From NCBI RefSeq assembly GCF_003013395.1, contig NZ_PXZM01000029.1:124001-188000 (forward strand): a stretch of 64,000 nucleotides of DNA, read 5' to 3'. Position 1 is the stretch's first letter. Each line of letters opens with the position of its first letter. A program made the translations under genes and the position numbers. Of the stretch, positions 40,343 through 48,470 are shown piece after piece. The notes beneath the pieces are model-generated. The model saw only the letters and a program-made list of their open reading frames with translations, made no database searches and was not told the DNA's origin. The stretch comes from Brevibacillus fortis (GTDB lineage Bacteria > Bacillota > Bacilli > Brevibacillales > Brevibacillaceae).

Positions 40343-40508
40343 ATTTTGGGCGCAATGATAGGGTTTTCACCTAAGGCATTGTATGATATCCGTTGTTCTT
40401 AACTAATTCCAAGGCCGATTATCATCCAGCACAAAGAAACTTTGCTACATGGCAAAATTTCGAATGATGAATCAAGACCTTTTGTATGGAATTGCTTTAG
40501 TTAAGAAC
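40312..40508 (-). ncRNA. candidate structured RNA upstream of the mutS2-like gene
   Basis: About 197 nt, read leftward. The 5' end (40488-40508) and 40395-40410 form a long stem: GTTCTTAACTAA pairs perfectly with TTAGTTAAGAAC, then TTCC with GGAA after a 5 nt bulge. Inside, AAGG...GATT.ATCAT pairs with ATGATAATC...CCTT, topped by TTTGC/GCAAA or CAAAG/CTTTG hairpins. A second hairpin (CAATG...TAGG/CCTA...CATTG, about 40350-40380) and then the terminator follow. No coding frame fits. The rod shape with an asymmetric bubble recalls 6S-type RNA, but I cannot confirm a family. It could also be a leader acting on the mutS2-like gene. Confidence 0.45.
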
Positions 40509-40576
40509 GACCGCCGACATCAACATCTCTCCCTAGATATGGTTCTTTTTACTTTAACGTATGTAATCCGCTATCG

Positions 40577-41047
40577 TCAAGCCGCTTCCCATTTATACAC
40601 CTTCACACGAAAGCTCACAAAAATATCGTTGAGTTGTTTACTTACCACATCCCAGTCCCCGCCTGCTAATCCGCAGCCAATCCCGTATGGAATGGCGATG
40701 GTCAGATTTTCTTTTTTCGCTAGGGAAAGAACTTCTTCTAACCCTTTTTGCAGCATGTCGTATTTCGTGTAGACACCTTTTTTTCCATAACCAAGCTGTG
40801 CGAAAAGGTTGGCCATGTACTTCCCTTCCCCAACCTGACAAAGCAGCACTTGTCCAAGGAGGTCTTCACGTGCATCCGCATACTGCTCGCAAAGCTGCTT
40901 GTACTCTGTATATACACTTGGATATTTGGCTCTTATTTGCTTGGCAAGCCCTGCTCCCATCACACCCATGCAGTTGACCTGCTGTACGATGATATTTTCC
41001 TTGGCTTCCAAAATATTTCCTGGTATGACTTGTACCCAATCATGCAT
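40577..41047 (-). CDS. macrodomain protein (ADP-ribose binding/hydrolase-like)
   Basis: A 156-residue single macrodomain. ATG 41047 has AAGGGG 8 bp upstream. Motifs: VQVIPGNILEAKENIIVQQVNCMGVMGAGLAKQIRAKYP (ADP-ribose adenine and distal-ribose loops; QxNxxGVMGAGLA), YMANLFAQLGYG and IAIPYGIGCGLAGGDWDVV (phosphate loop). The QVNCMGVMGAGLAKQI wording is that of the ALC1/DarG-like class, whose members remove ADP-ribose from DNA or protein. No DarT-like toxin gene is next to it, so it may be a solitary hydrolase. It may form a unit with the membrane and glycolipid-binding-like genes upstream. Confidence 0.85.
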   Translation of the reverse strand: MHDWVQVIPGNILEAKENIIVQQVNCMGVMGAGLAKQIRAKYPSVYTEYKQLCEQYADAREDLLGQVLLCQVGEGKYMANLFAQLGYGKKGVYTKYDMLQKGLEEVLSLAKKENLTIAIPYGIGCGLAGGDWDVVSKQLNDIFVSFRVKVYKWEAA

Positions 41048-41065
41048 TGCACTCACCCCTTTTCC

Positions 41066-41455
41066 TTACGTGACATGTACGGCCTTCTTTTTACGCCTCA
41101 AGAACCACAGACAACCAAAGTAAAGCAAGGAAGCAACTATGCCCAAGACGTAAAACTTTGACAGAACAAAGGCAAAGGAGCGCGTAACGATTAAAAAAAG
41201 CATCATGGTCGCGATCATTCCAGCCATGATGTACAGCAGCGCTTCTAGCAAGAAAAGATGACTTCTCTTGTTCCATGGTAATCGCTTCGTGACCCGATCA
41301 ATGACGAGTGATTGCGGAATTCCTAAGAGAAACACCGTCGGGAACGTAAACATAGCGATAGGAAGAACAGAGAAACGATCCTGAAAATACAGAAACGCAG
41401 TCCCAAACGTAAATAAAAAACTGGCGAGTATACCCGCAATAAACCTTTCAGCCAT
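41066..41455 (-). CDS. four-helix membrane protein of unknown function
   Basis: A 129-residue protein from ATG 41455, with GGAGG 12 bp upstream; a TTG closer to that site is too near. Four hydrophobic segments: FIAGILASFLFTFGTAFLYF, VLPIAMFTFPTVFLLGIP, ALLYIMAGMIATMMLFLIV and VLGIVASLLYFGCLWFL, ending in a basic tail (RRKKKAVHVT). It lies 18 bp before the macrodomain gene and 16 bp after the next gene upstream, so the three are probably co-transcribed. Family not recognised. Confidence 0.65.
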   Translation of the reverse strand: MAERFIAGILASFLFTFGTAFLYFQDRFSVLPIAMFTFPTVFLLGIPQSLVIDRVTKRLPWNKRSHLFLLEALLYIMAGMIATMMLFLIVTRSFAFVLSKFYVLGIVASLLYFGCLWFLRRKKKAVHVT

Positions 41456-41471
41456 GCTGGACAATCACCTC

Positions 41472-42035
41472 CTATACCTGCTCACGTATAAACAGATCTG
41501 GATAGATTACTACAAGCCCATTGGTATCGACAGTGATGTTCTCCACGAATGTTCCTGCCCGGTATTGATACACAGAGGAGTCTACTGTGCTTTCTAGCAA
41601 CGTATATTGCTGCTGCACTTGTCTATACGTCAGCTCATGGGCTGAGAAATAGGCTACTTGGATCGACTGAGGTTCACCTGGAGCATACGACAAGCGGCGG
41701 ATCGGCAGTGTATTCGTGAATGGTGTACAAGAAATATCGATATCGATACAGCCAAAGAGCTCAGGAATGGACTCCCCCGACTCGTTCGTCCAATTTCCCC
41801 TGCCATCCGATGAGAGATGCAGAGCACCTTCTTCACCCATGATTCCCATTGAAACCTCTCGCGTGATCCAATTTGAATCAAGGACAATCTCATATTGGAT
41901 TCTTGAAATGGTTTCGTCATCCAGCTTCCCGATCACCATGCTGTTTACGTGGATCCGGTTCAATCCCTCCCGTATTCTCAAGTGCTCATATCCGACACCT
42001 GTCGTTGGTTTCCAGATAACATTCATAGGTAACAT
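41472..42035 (-). CDS. putative glycolipid-binding family protein
   Basis: A 187-residue beta-rich protein from ATG 42035 with GGAGGGG 5 bp upstream. The pattern fits the putative glycolipid-binding family (PF06475): IHVNSMVIGKLDDETISRIQYEIVLDSNWITREVSM, LSSDGRGNWTNESGESIPELFGCIDIDISCTPFTNTLPIRRL and SIQVAYFSAHELTYRQVQQQY. The name of the family rests on weak evidence; the true ligand is unknown. It is the first gene of the three-gene leftward unit. Confidence 0.7.
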   Translation of the reverse strand: MLPMNVIWKPTTGVGYEHLRIREGLNRIHVNSMVIGKLDDETISRIQYEIVLDSNWITREVSMGIMGEEGALHLSSDGRGNWTNESGESIPELFGCIDIDISCTPFTNTLPIRRLSYAPGEPQSIQVAYFSAHELTYRQVQQQYTLLESTVDSSVYQYRAGTFVENITVDTNGLVVIYPDLFIREQV

Positions 42036-42190
42036 ACCTACCCCTCCGATCATTTGTTCCCCTGTTCTTCATCCTATCATTTCTTGGATGAAAATGGTAG
42101 AGTCCTGTATTATCGGCTTACAAAACGCATATCTGATTAATTGATTGAATAGAATATTTTTATCGAAAAAGAATGGAAAGGAGACAATCT

Positions 42191-43651
42191 ATGGATAATA
42201 CCTCCTTCTCCTTATCACGACCTGAAATGCTGTCCATTATTCGCAAAGGTCTCCCACAAGCTCACTCCCCACTCAACATCATCATCGTAGGCGCTGGAAT
42301 GGCCGGTCTTGTTTCTGCCTCGTTGCTAAAAGCCGCGGGACACAACGTAACGATTTTGGAAGCAGCAGACCTGATAGGTGGTAGAGTTTTCACATTGCGC
42401 TCTCCTTTTACCCATGGCCATTATCTAGAAGCTGGTGCCATGCGCATTCCTCATACACACGATCTAACCTTGGCATACGTGACAAAATTTGGTCTTCCCC
42501 TTCAACCGTTTATCAACAATACTACGAACGACATCATCTCAGTAAATGGTATCAAAACGAGGCGTTGGATCTATCAACGCGATCCGGACATCCTCCGTTT
42601 CCCTGTAGCTCCACATGAAAAAGGCCGTACGTTCAATGAATTGGCCGGAGAAGCCATCAAGCCTGTCATCGACTTCATCAAACTCAATCCAGCGACGAAT
42701 TGGCCGATCGTCGTCCAAAAATACGATCGTTTTTCCATGGATCAATTCATGCGCTTCAATCCTGTTGGCCCTTCCTTATCCGTCCCCGCTATCGACATGA
42801 TCAAAGTCATGACTGGCTTCGAAGGGTTCCCTGAGCTGGCCTTTCCCGAAATATTACGAGACTTCATCCTGTTCGATCCTTCTACACGCTTTTACGAAAT
42901 AGCAGGGGGATTTGACCAGCTACCACAGGCATTTCTCCCCCAATTACATGAGAATATCTACTTTCAGCATAAAATGACGAGAATCGTCCAAACGGGAAAT
43001 CAAATTACGATTTCTGGCGTGTGTACCCACACTGACGAGCTGTTTCAGATGACCGGTGATATCGCGATTGTTACCATCCCTTTTACCGTTTTGCAGTTTG
43101 TACAAGTCGAACCGTACGACCTGTTTTCCTATCAAAAATGGAAAGCCATTCGTCAACTCCACTATGTTTCCTCATCCAAAATAGGCGTCCAGTTCTCTCA
43201 GCGATTCTGGGAAGCACAGGGAATAAAGAGCGGACAAACCGTTACAGATTCGCCTATTCGCCTCTCCTACTTTCCCAGCCACGGTTTTGATCAGCCTGGG
43301 GGTGTCGTATTGGTCAGTTACACATGGGAGGATGACGACCTTCCGTGGCTCAGCATGTCGAAAGAAGAGCAGATTATGCAAGCAGTAAAGCTTCTGGCTG
43401 ACATTCATGGGGAGCAGGTGTACAGCACCTTTGTTACGGGAATCACACATAATTGGGCGTTGCAGCCTTATGCTGCTGGTGCTTTTGCCTTGTTCAAACC
43501 GTTGCAGGAGACGGAATTTTCTCCTTACATTGGTGCATCTGAAGGAAGAATTTATTTTGCGGGGGAGCACACCTCGAATGAATATCACGGCTGGATTCAG
43601 GGGGCGATAGAGTCGGCTGTGCGAGTGGCTGTAGAGGTAGGGAGAAAATGA
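42191..43651 (+). CDS. flavin amine/L-amino acid oxidase family enzyme
   Basis: A 486-residue FAD enzyme from ATG 42191 with AAAGGAG 7 bp upstream. Rossmann start LNIIIVGAGMAGLVSASLLKAAGHNVTILEAADLIGGRVFTL (about 31-75), LEAGAMRIPHTHDLTLAYVTKFG, and the C-terminal FAD motif GRIYFAGEHTSNEYHGWIQGAIESAVRVA. The EAGAMRIP wording is typical of L-amino acid oxidases (with arginine that binds the carboxylate). It would deaminate an amino acid or amine to the keto compound, ammonia and peroxide. No signal peptide is seen. It is monocistronic. Confidence 0.87.
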   Translation: MDNTSFSLSRPEMLSIIRKGLPQAHSPLNIIIVGAGMAGLVSASLLKAAGHNVTILEAADLIGGRVFTLRSPFTHGHYLEAGAMRIPHTHDLTLAYVTKFGLPLQPFINNTTNDIISVNGIKTRRWIYQRDPDILRFPVAPHEKGRTFNELAGEAIKPVIDFIKLNPATNWPIVVQKYDRFSMDQFMRFNPVGPSLSVPAIDMIKVMTGFEGFPELAFPEILRDFILFDPSTRFYEIAGGFDQLPQAFLPQLHENIYFQHKMTRIVQTGNQITISGVCTHTDELFQMTGDIAIVTIPFTVLQFVQVEPYDLFSYQKWKAIRQLHYVSSSKIGVQFSQRFWEAQGIKSGQTVTDSPIRLSYFPSHGFDQPGGVVLVSYTWEDDDLPWLSMSKEEQIMQAVKLLADIHGEQVYSTFVTGITHNWALQPYAAGAFALFKPLQETEFSPYIGASEGRIYFAGEHTSNEYHGWIQGAIESAVRVAVEVGRK

Positions 43652-43652
43652 G

Positions 43653-43691
43653 CGGGAGAATGTACGATGAAAAATTCCGTACATTCCCCCG
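43653..43691. terminator. inverted repeat, possible terminator
   Basis: CGGGAGAATGTACG (43653-43666) pairs with CGTACATTCCCCCG (43678-43691). The T run is missing on the right side, so termination is uncertain. It lies between convergent genes. Confidence 0.4.
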
Positions 43692-43713
43692 CCGCTTATC
43701 GACTACTATTCTT

Positions 43714-44283
43714 TTACGATTTCATCTCATATTCTTTTCGAAGTAGCGCTAACTTCACAAGATCAATGTACATCCCATTTTCAAATTCTGTTTCCCGATG
43801 GATCCCTTCCACTTGAAAGCCGAATTTTTGGAGCAAATGGATGGATGCCGTATTTCTCGTATCTGCGTCAGCTTCTATTCTATTTAGATGCATATGCGTA
43901 AACCCGTACGCGATAATGGGCCGCAACGCTTCCGACATAATCCCCTTATTCCACCACGAAAAATTCAGATCATACCCAATCTCCGCTTTGTTATGTACAG
44001 CATGATAATGTTTGTAGCCGCAGCTGCCAAGAAATTTTCCAGTGGAACGATCCGTGACCGCCCACCTGAGTCCCTGTTGTTGTTCAAATAAGTCTCGATA
44101 CCAACGAAGTTCATTTTCAGCCTCGGCTATCGATTGAAACCTCGCTATCCCTACATATCTCGCCACCTCTTCATGTGACAAAACTTCATAAATATCTTCT
44201 ATGTCTTGTTGATCAGGTTGTCGAAGGATCAATCTGTCTGTTTCGATGACAGGAAATTGATTGAACATAGTTGGGTTACTCAC
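43714..44283 (-). CDS. GNAT-family N-acetyltransferase (RimJ/RimL-like)
   Basis: A 189-residue acetyltransferase, GTG start at 44283 with GAGGAGG 8 bp upstream. GNAT features: IETDRLILRQPDQQDIEDIYEVLS, the acceptor strand SCGYKHYHAVHNKAEIGYDLNFSWWNKGIMSEALRPIIAYGF (acetyl-CoA loop region) and NRIEADADTRNTASIHLLQKFGFQVEG. Proteins of this subgroup acetylate N-terminal residues or small amines; substrate unknown. It is monocistronic. Confidence 0.85.
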   Translation of the reverse strand: MSNPTMFNQFPVIETDRLILRQPDQQDIEDIYEVLSHEEVARYVGIARFQSIAEAENELRWYRDLFEQQQGLRWAVTDRSTGKFLGSCGYKHYHAVHNKAEIGYDLNFSWWNKGIMSEALRPIIAYGFTHMHLNRIEADADTRNTASIHLLQKFGFQVEGIHRETEFENGMYIDLVKLALLRKEYEMKS

Positions 44284-44394
44284 GAAAAGAACCTCCTCGT
44301 ATACATGGGAGAGGAGATTATTGGTGCCCCTTCCCCTTCCATAGTCTTGTAGTAATATGGTTTATTATAGGAAGGACATGTAGGATAAGCAACG

Positions 44395-44721
44395 GTGATT
44401 GGTCAGTTCAGCCCGCCCAAAGCGTTTACGTTTGATCCCAGCCAAGATGAGCCACTTATTTTAGCGTGGCACTTTTTTGGCTACTCGCGCTTTTACGAAA
44501 TATTTATTGGCGTTGCTGAACTGGCCTGTGCCCTACTCATTCTTTTTCCTAGGACGAGAACCATCGCAGCAGTTTGTCTATTCCCCATTACCTTGAATAT
44601 TACAGTCGTCAATTTTGCTTTTGATATTTCTGCCCAAAATTACAGTCTGCTTCTCACCGTAATGTGTGGCCTATTGCTGTGGGTAGATCGAAAAAAATTG
44701 TGTGGTCTGCTCGCGAAATAA
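44395..44721 (+). CDS. DoxX-like membrane protein, short N-terminus
   Basis: A 108-residue protein, GTG start 44395 right after an in-frame stop. Three hydrophobic segments (YEIFIGVAELACALLILFP, TIAAVCLFPITLNITVVNFAF, SLLLTVMCGLLLWV) with the DoxX-type GVAEL. Typical DoxX/YphA proteins begin with another transmembrane helix before the region IGQFSPPKAFTFDP; that helix is missing here. Either the gene is truncated at its 5' end or a start without clear ribosome site is used. A second small gene follows closely. Confidence 0.6.
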   Translation: MIGQFSPPKAFTFDPSQDEPLILAWHFFGYSRFYEIFIGVAELACALLILFPRTRTIAAVCLFPITLNITVVNFAFDISAQNYSLLLTVMCGLLLWVDRKKLCGLLAK

Positions 44722-44739
44722 TCAAATATCTGGAGGCTC

Positions 44740-44841
44740 ATGGCTATGACCCCTTTTTTGACTATGGTATTGATCGGCATTTTTGTCGTGACAACTCTGT
44801 ACTACTGGAAGGAAAACCGAGTGAAAGGCACTGATAGTTGA
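44740..44841 (+). CDS. 33-residue single-pass membrane peptide
   Basis: ATG 44740 lies behind CTGGAGG (spacing 4-7) and encodes MAMTPFLTMVLIGIFVVTTL followed by a polar tail (YYWKENRVKGTDS). One membrane helix fills most of it. It begins 18 bp after the DoxX-like stop, so both share a transcript. Too short for standard gene finders. Possible small subunit or regulator of the DoxX-like protein (inference). Confidence 0.5.
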   Translation: MAMTPFLTMVLIGIFVVTTLYYWKENRVKGTDS

Positions 44842-44857
44842 ACAAATCTCTTGCGTA

Positions 44858-45445
44858 CTACAGAATCTTACGAAAATGATATTCCATCTCTCCAGCCAGT
44901 GCTGCCGGAGTATCACCTGTTTCACGGAAATCATGGGTATAAATCGTTTCAAACGGCCCAAAATCCGCTTGCTTATAAAATTCAAAGCAAGGGAACCCAT
45001 CATGCGCTCCTTCGATCTGTACAAGACCATCACTTTTCGCAGTTATCGATAACAAGTAGTCAACTGGAGGCGCTTGCTCATTCAAGGGATTACTCGCACT
45101 TGCGCTCATTTCAAAGCTCACTTCTTCATCCGACTTCCACACGATGTTCCTACACAAAATGCCCTCTGTACTCGCTTTTCCTTTTCGCAGCTGAATCGAG
45201 CCATCTGGATTCGTGATCTTCTCTGTTGTGATTCCTGTGTTCTGATAGGTGAACATTTCTTTTTTCATAAAGTCTACGACGACCTCTTGCTCCACTCTGG
45301 AACGCATGCTGTTGACGGCATAGGGAGTAAATTCACGTGAATCGCCTTCGAATTGAATGACTTTTCCTGTTTGCGGGTCTGTCCTAGGTTCTGTCCATGA
45401 CAGGGGGATAAATACACTCGCTCTTATTTTGATCAGGTTCACCAT
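44858..45445 (-). CDS. DUF3238-like protein
   Basis: A 195-residue protein from ATG 45445 with GGAGG 11 bp upstream. It reads MVNLIKIRASVFIPLSWTEPRTDPQTGKVIQFEGDSREFTPYAVNSMRSRVEQEVVVDF, resembling the DUF3238 pattern (VFIP.SW and a following GDxR). The rest is a beta-rich domain (ITAKSDGLVQIEGAHDGFPCFEFY). No signal peptide. Function is unknown; the family assignment is from memory of the pattern and is moderate. Confidence 0.6.
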   Translation of the reverse strand: MVNLIKIRASVFIPLSWTEPRTDPQTGKVIQFEGDSREFTPYAVNSMRSRVEQEVVVDFMKKEMFTYQNTGITTEKITNPDGSIQLRKGKASTEGILCRNIVWKSDEEVSFEMSASASNPLNEQAPPVDYLLSITAKSDGLVQIEGAHDGFPCFEFYKQADFGPFETIYTHDFRETGDTPAALAGEMEYHFRKIL

Positions 45446-45588
45446 AAATCTTAGCACCTCCGTATTTTCGTTCTTACCTGAAATGGTACATGCTACTGGC
45501 TATGTTTTGCTGGACAAATACGTGAAGTTTTTACTCGGAACAAACTCAACATCAATGTCTTCAAAATTTTTGTTATCACACAAACTAA
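45446..45588. other. intergenic region
   Basis: Together with 45655-45915 this is a gap of about 470 bp. Apart from one very short candidate frame (listed separately) I see no gene, terminator or repeat in it. It holds the promoter of the leftward DUF3238-like gene and of the rightward kinase gene. Confidence 0.4.
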
Positions 45589-45654
45589 TCAGGTTCGTTG
45601 GGACATGAATCCTTTCAACACCCATCCTTGGATTACTAATACAGCAAACGCCAT
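45589..45654 (-). CDS. possible 21-residue hydrophobic peptide
   Basis: On the minus strand ATG (45654) follows AAAGGA at 6 bp and encodes MAFAVLVIQGWVLKGFMSQR plus Thr, ending at TGA 45589. The hydrophobic core followed by a basic end is like small membrane peptides. No terminator or promoter supports it, so chance is possible. Confidence 0.25.
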   Translation of the reverse strand: MAFAVLVIQGWVLKGFMSQRT

Positions 45655-45921
45655 GAGTATTCCTTTGATAGAATTTTCATGTTGTGGTTCACGAAAGCAG
45701 TTCGTAGACTGTGGCTTCTCTTTGCTTTTTCGACATGTAGAAAAATTATCCTATAGCTTTCTTGTCAAAAAAATTCATCCTAGACTGTGCAGCCTCAGGA
45801 CTCATCACTTTCCTAATCGCGTTTTAATGAGAGCCATGTTATGATGCAAAAAGATAAGGATTATCCAGTGATTACCATATATGATTTTCAAATAACATCG
45901 TATGAGTAGGGTGGGATGATT

Positions 45922-46482
45922 ATGTCGCACGAGAATGCCACTCTTCACGATCCAGACAGATGTATTTTTCTCGTTACTGGGATTATGGCGTCTGGAAAAT
46001 CAACCGTAGCTCAATTACTCGCTGAAAAACTGAATCGAGGTGTTCATCTGCGAGGTGATTCGTTCCGACGAATGATTGTAACGGGCAGAGAGGAGTATAT
46101 GCCTGAACCGTCAGAAGAAGCCATTCGTCAGTTGTGGCTGCGCTACAAAATAACAGCCTCTACGGCAGACACTTTTTTTGAGGAAGGATTTAATGTCGTT
46201 GTCCAGGATGTTGTGGTCGGCCCCTTTTTGGGCCAATTTGTTGAAATGATTCGGAACCGTCCGTTGTATGTTGTAGTGCTCACGCCAAACGAAAAAGCGA
46301 TTGAAGAGAGAGAAGCTTCCCGTTCCAAAACAGGGTATGGTGCCTGGACGATTGCCCACCTCAATAAAATCTTGCAGACTGAAACACCAAAGCTTGGCAT
46401 GTGGATCGATTCTTCCGAGCAAACGCCTGAGGAAACTGTCGAAGAAATCTTGCGGCGGGCTTTTTCTCAAACTCCCCAGTAA
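45922..46482 (+). CDS. P-loop kinase-like protein
   Basis: A 186-residue P-loop protein. ATG 45922 follows GGGTGGG at suitable distance; ATG 45916 is an alternative. P-loop LVTGIMASGKSTVAQLLAEKL (about 18-32), then GVHLRGDSFRRMI, VVVQDVVVGPFLGQFVEMI, and YVVVLTPNEKAIEEREASRSKTGYG (lid arginines). The plan resembles small antibiotic or metabolite kinases (chloramphenicol phosphotransferase, adenylylsulfate kinase). The substrate is not known. It is monocistronic. Confidence 0.78.
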   Translation: MSHENATLHDPDRCIFLVTGIMASGKSTVAQLLAEKLNRGVHLRGDSFRRMIVTGREEYMPEPSEEAIRQLWLRYKITASTADTFFEEGFNVVVQDVVVGPFLGQFVEMIRNRPLYVVVLTPNEKAIEEREASRSKTGYGAWTIAHLNKILQTETPKLGMWIDSSEQTPEETVEEILRRAFSQTPQ

Positions 46483-46557
46483 TGTCTGGCTTATTGAATG
46501 CCCCCTCATGTAAAATCACCACTCTCAAGACTTATCTGATCTTTTGCCCGATCTTCA

Positions 46558-46594
46558 TGAAAAAACCTGAGTTCGGTGAAATCCCGAACTCAGG
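46558..46594 (-). terminator. intrinsic terminator
   Basis: CCTGAGTTCGG (46566-46576) pairs with CCGAACTCAGG (46584-46594); leftward it is followed by TTTTTTCATG. It ends the FAD oxidoreductase gene. Confidence 0.85.
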
Positions 46595-46614
46595 CAACCA
46601 GATCGTCTAACTGC

Positions 46615-48189
46615 TTACACTGCGTACATCGTTGGCCAGAAGTACTCTACGCCTTCCGCGTACAAGAACGCTTGGAACTTTTTCAGCTCATCAGGAGTAT
46701 TTCGGACAGCGCGAGGAGTCAGGCCATATTGCAAGCAATACGCTATCAAATAGCCAGCTACTTCACCGACGTTCCACTCTACTGGGTGGAGACGGAAGCA
46801 TCCATTCGTAATATGCGTAACCCCAAGGTTTTTGCCCGCCGGAAGCAGGTTATTTACACGCACAGGGATTAAGCTGCCCAACGGAATTTGGAACGGATAA
46901 GTCGACACATCCACGTAATTACGATTCGCAGTGCTCGGATGCAGGTCAATTCGATAGCTGCCGACCCCAACGGAATCATGGAAGGCTTCTGCCTTGCCTG
47001 TATTGCGGACAAATGCACTCACATGCTGCTCCAATACGGTGAATTCGGCTTTGATCCGGCGGGATTCACGAATATATGGATACATCGCCAGTCCATCCTC
47101 TGTCCCCACCACATCCTTGCGCAGTCGCAGTCCCGGATACCCTTGTCCACCATCGGGGCGAGGTGCCTCTGTTTGCATCCAATAGAGCAGGGAGAGACTC
47201 AACTGTTTACCGCCTTGAAGGTGACGCTGACGCTCTTCCTCTGGCACATCAATGATCGAGCCTAACCAGTAGTCATTTTGCGGCCAGTTCACCATTGATA
47301 CACCACTCTTGTATAAACCGGTTTGGAAGTTTTTCGGATCAGCAATCTGACGATACGTGAAGAGCGGAAAATATTTAGTCCCCGGGAACAGCTCATATCG
47401 TACAGAGTCAGCAGTATTTCGCGGATTGGAGCCTGTCCAGCTGAGCAGCTTGTCTGGCCAGAAATCTGCTTTGTAGTTGCGCCAGAAGTCATACGTTTCC
47501 GGCTTGGCAATCGTATGATTTTCTCCCTCCAAATAATCCATCGCGAAGCAATACGTAAACGCCTGAATATCATTTGGTTGCGGCGGCCCGACAACCGCAT
47601 TTGGCTCTCCTGTTTGATCGACTGATTCAGCGCCAAGGACATATTCTACGCCGGCTTGCGGGAGTACATCTCCACATTCTGTCGCGTCCAAGAAATACGG
47701 TGCTACTAATTCATGAAAATCATGATGCTTCCGATCTTCTACTGTGATCGACAGTACGTTATCGCCAGCCATGCGAACGGCATGCAGCTTGTGATTCGTC
47801 AGAATAGTAAGTCTACCACTATTAATATAAGGAGCAAGCATCTGATAAAAAACAGCGAGCGCTACTTTTGGTTCGTGGCAAAGTCGACTTACGGAACCGT
47901 TACCAGGGTCAAGATTCGGAATGACACGTGCTTCTGCCGTCATTGGATAATGGTTGCGATAATAGTCACGCACGCTGTCACGGAATGTGCGATAGCTTCG
48001 GGTGCAACCAAACTGTTCGATCCATGGATGCTCATCTGGCGGTACCGCTTGGCTCGTAAATTGACCGCCAATCCAATCGGTTTCTTCCGTCATAATGACT
48101 GATTTTCCTGATTTCGCTGCTGCCAGTGCTGCTGCACAGCCACCAGTACCTCCCCCAATAATCACTACATCAGCATGAAGTTCTCTCAT
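46615..48189 (-). CDS. FAD-dependent oxidoreductase (FAD_oxidored family)
   Basis: A 524-residue flavoprotein. Rossmann start ADVVIIGGGTGGCAAALAAAKSGKSVIMTEETDWIGGQFT (6-45), a long middle domain with NLDPGNGSVSRLCHEPKVAL and YFLDATECGDVLPQAG, and the C-terminal FAD closing VNNLLPAGKNLGVTHITNGCFRLHPVEWNVGEVAG. It belongs to the PF12831 group often found with sugar or organic acid degradation, but the substrate is unknown. No membrane or signal segment is seen. An AGAACA-type operator lies 165-210 bp upstream. Confidence 0.82.
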   Translation of the reverse strand: MRELHADVVIIGGGTGGCAAALAAAKSGKSVIMTEETDWIGGQFTSQAVPPDEHPWIEQFGCTRSYRTFRDSVRDYYRNHYPMTAEARVIPNLDPGNGSVSRLCHEPKVALAVFYQMLAPYINSGRLTILTNHKLHAVRMAGDNVLSITVEDRKHHDFHELVAPYFLDATECGDVLPQAGVEYVLGAESVDQTGEPNAVVGPPQPNDIQAFTYCFAMDYLEGENHTIAKPETYDFWRNYKADFWPDKLLSWTGSNPRNTADSVRYELFPGTKYFPLFTYRQIADPKNFQTGLYKSGVSMVNWPQNDYWLGSIIDVPEEERQRHLQGGKQLSLSLLYWMQTEAPRPDGGQGYPGLRLRKDVVGTEDGLAMYPYIRESRRIKAEFTVLEQHVSAFVRNTGKAEAFHDSVGVGSYRIDLHPSTANRNYVDVSTYPFQIPLGSLIPVRVNNLLPAGKNLGVTHITNGCFRLHPVEWNVGEVAGYLIAYCLQYGLTPRAVRNTPDELKKFQAFLYAEGVEYFWPTMYAV

Positions 48190-48353
48190 CTTTTATTTCC
48201 TCCACTCTTATTTTGTTTGGTTGATTCTGCCAATAAATACGAGATCAATGACAATAAGTTACAATTTTCGCAGAAAAAACTAAATATTTTTTCCAATGCC
48301 TCCTACTTCCGCAATTCTTGACTCTGCATCATCTCCTCATTTTTCCTCAAACA

Positions 48354-48398
48354 AGAACAAATGTTCTCATTTAAATATATACGAACACAATGAGAACA
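48354..48398. promoter_or_regulatory. AGAACA palindrome cluster (operator candidate)
   Basis: AGAACA-AA-TGTTCT is a perfect 14 bp palindrome (48354-48367). A third half-site sits in AATGAGAACA (48389-48398), which with TGTTCTCATT (48362-48371) makes a 10 bp inverted repeat spaced by 17 bp. It lies in the 334 bp gap between gltS and the FAD oxidoreductase, upstream of the latter. Confidence 0.5.
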
Positions 48399-48470
48399 GT
48401 CAAGAAAATATTTCCTTTTCTATCTATTATTTGCAAAAAACGAAAACAGGGCAAAGTAAACGTAAAGACA

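Noticed and set aside
40312..40508. RNase P RNA, because the RNA begins GTTCTTAAC like some type B RNAs
   Set aside because: The length (about 200 nt) is half of a type B RNase P RNA and the conserved core (GAGGAAAGTCC and similar) is absent.
40312..40508. Retron msr-msd, suggested by the long flanking complementarity
   Set aside because: No reverse transcriptase gene is adjacent, only a MutS2-like gene.
40215..40576. T-box leader
   Set aside because: No AGGGTGG-type T-box sequence or specifier-loop hallmark, and the downstream gene is not a tRNA synthetase or amino acid gene.
40577..41047. DarTG toxin-antitoxin system
   Set aside because: Only the macrodomain part is present; no DarT-like ADP-ribosyltransferase gene lies on either side.
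45605..45844. 79-codon open frame in the gap
   Set aside because: No ribosome site, no plausible protein composition and no regulatory signals around it.
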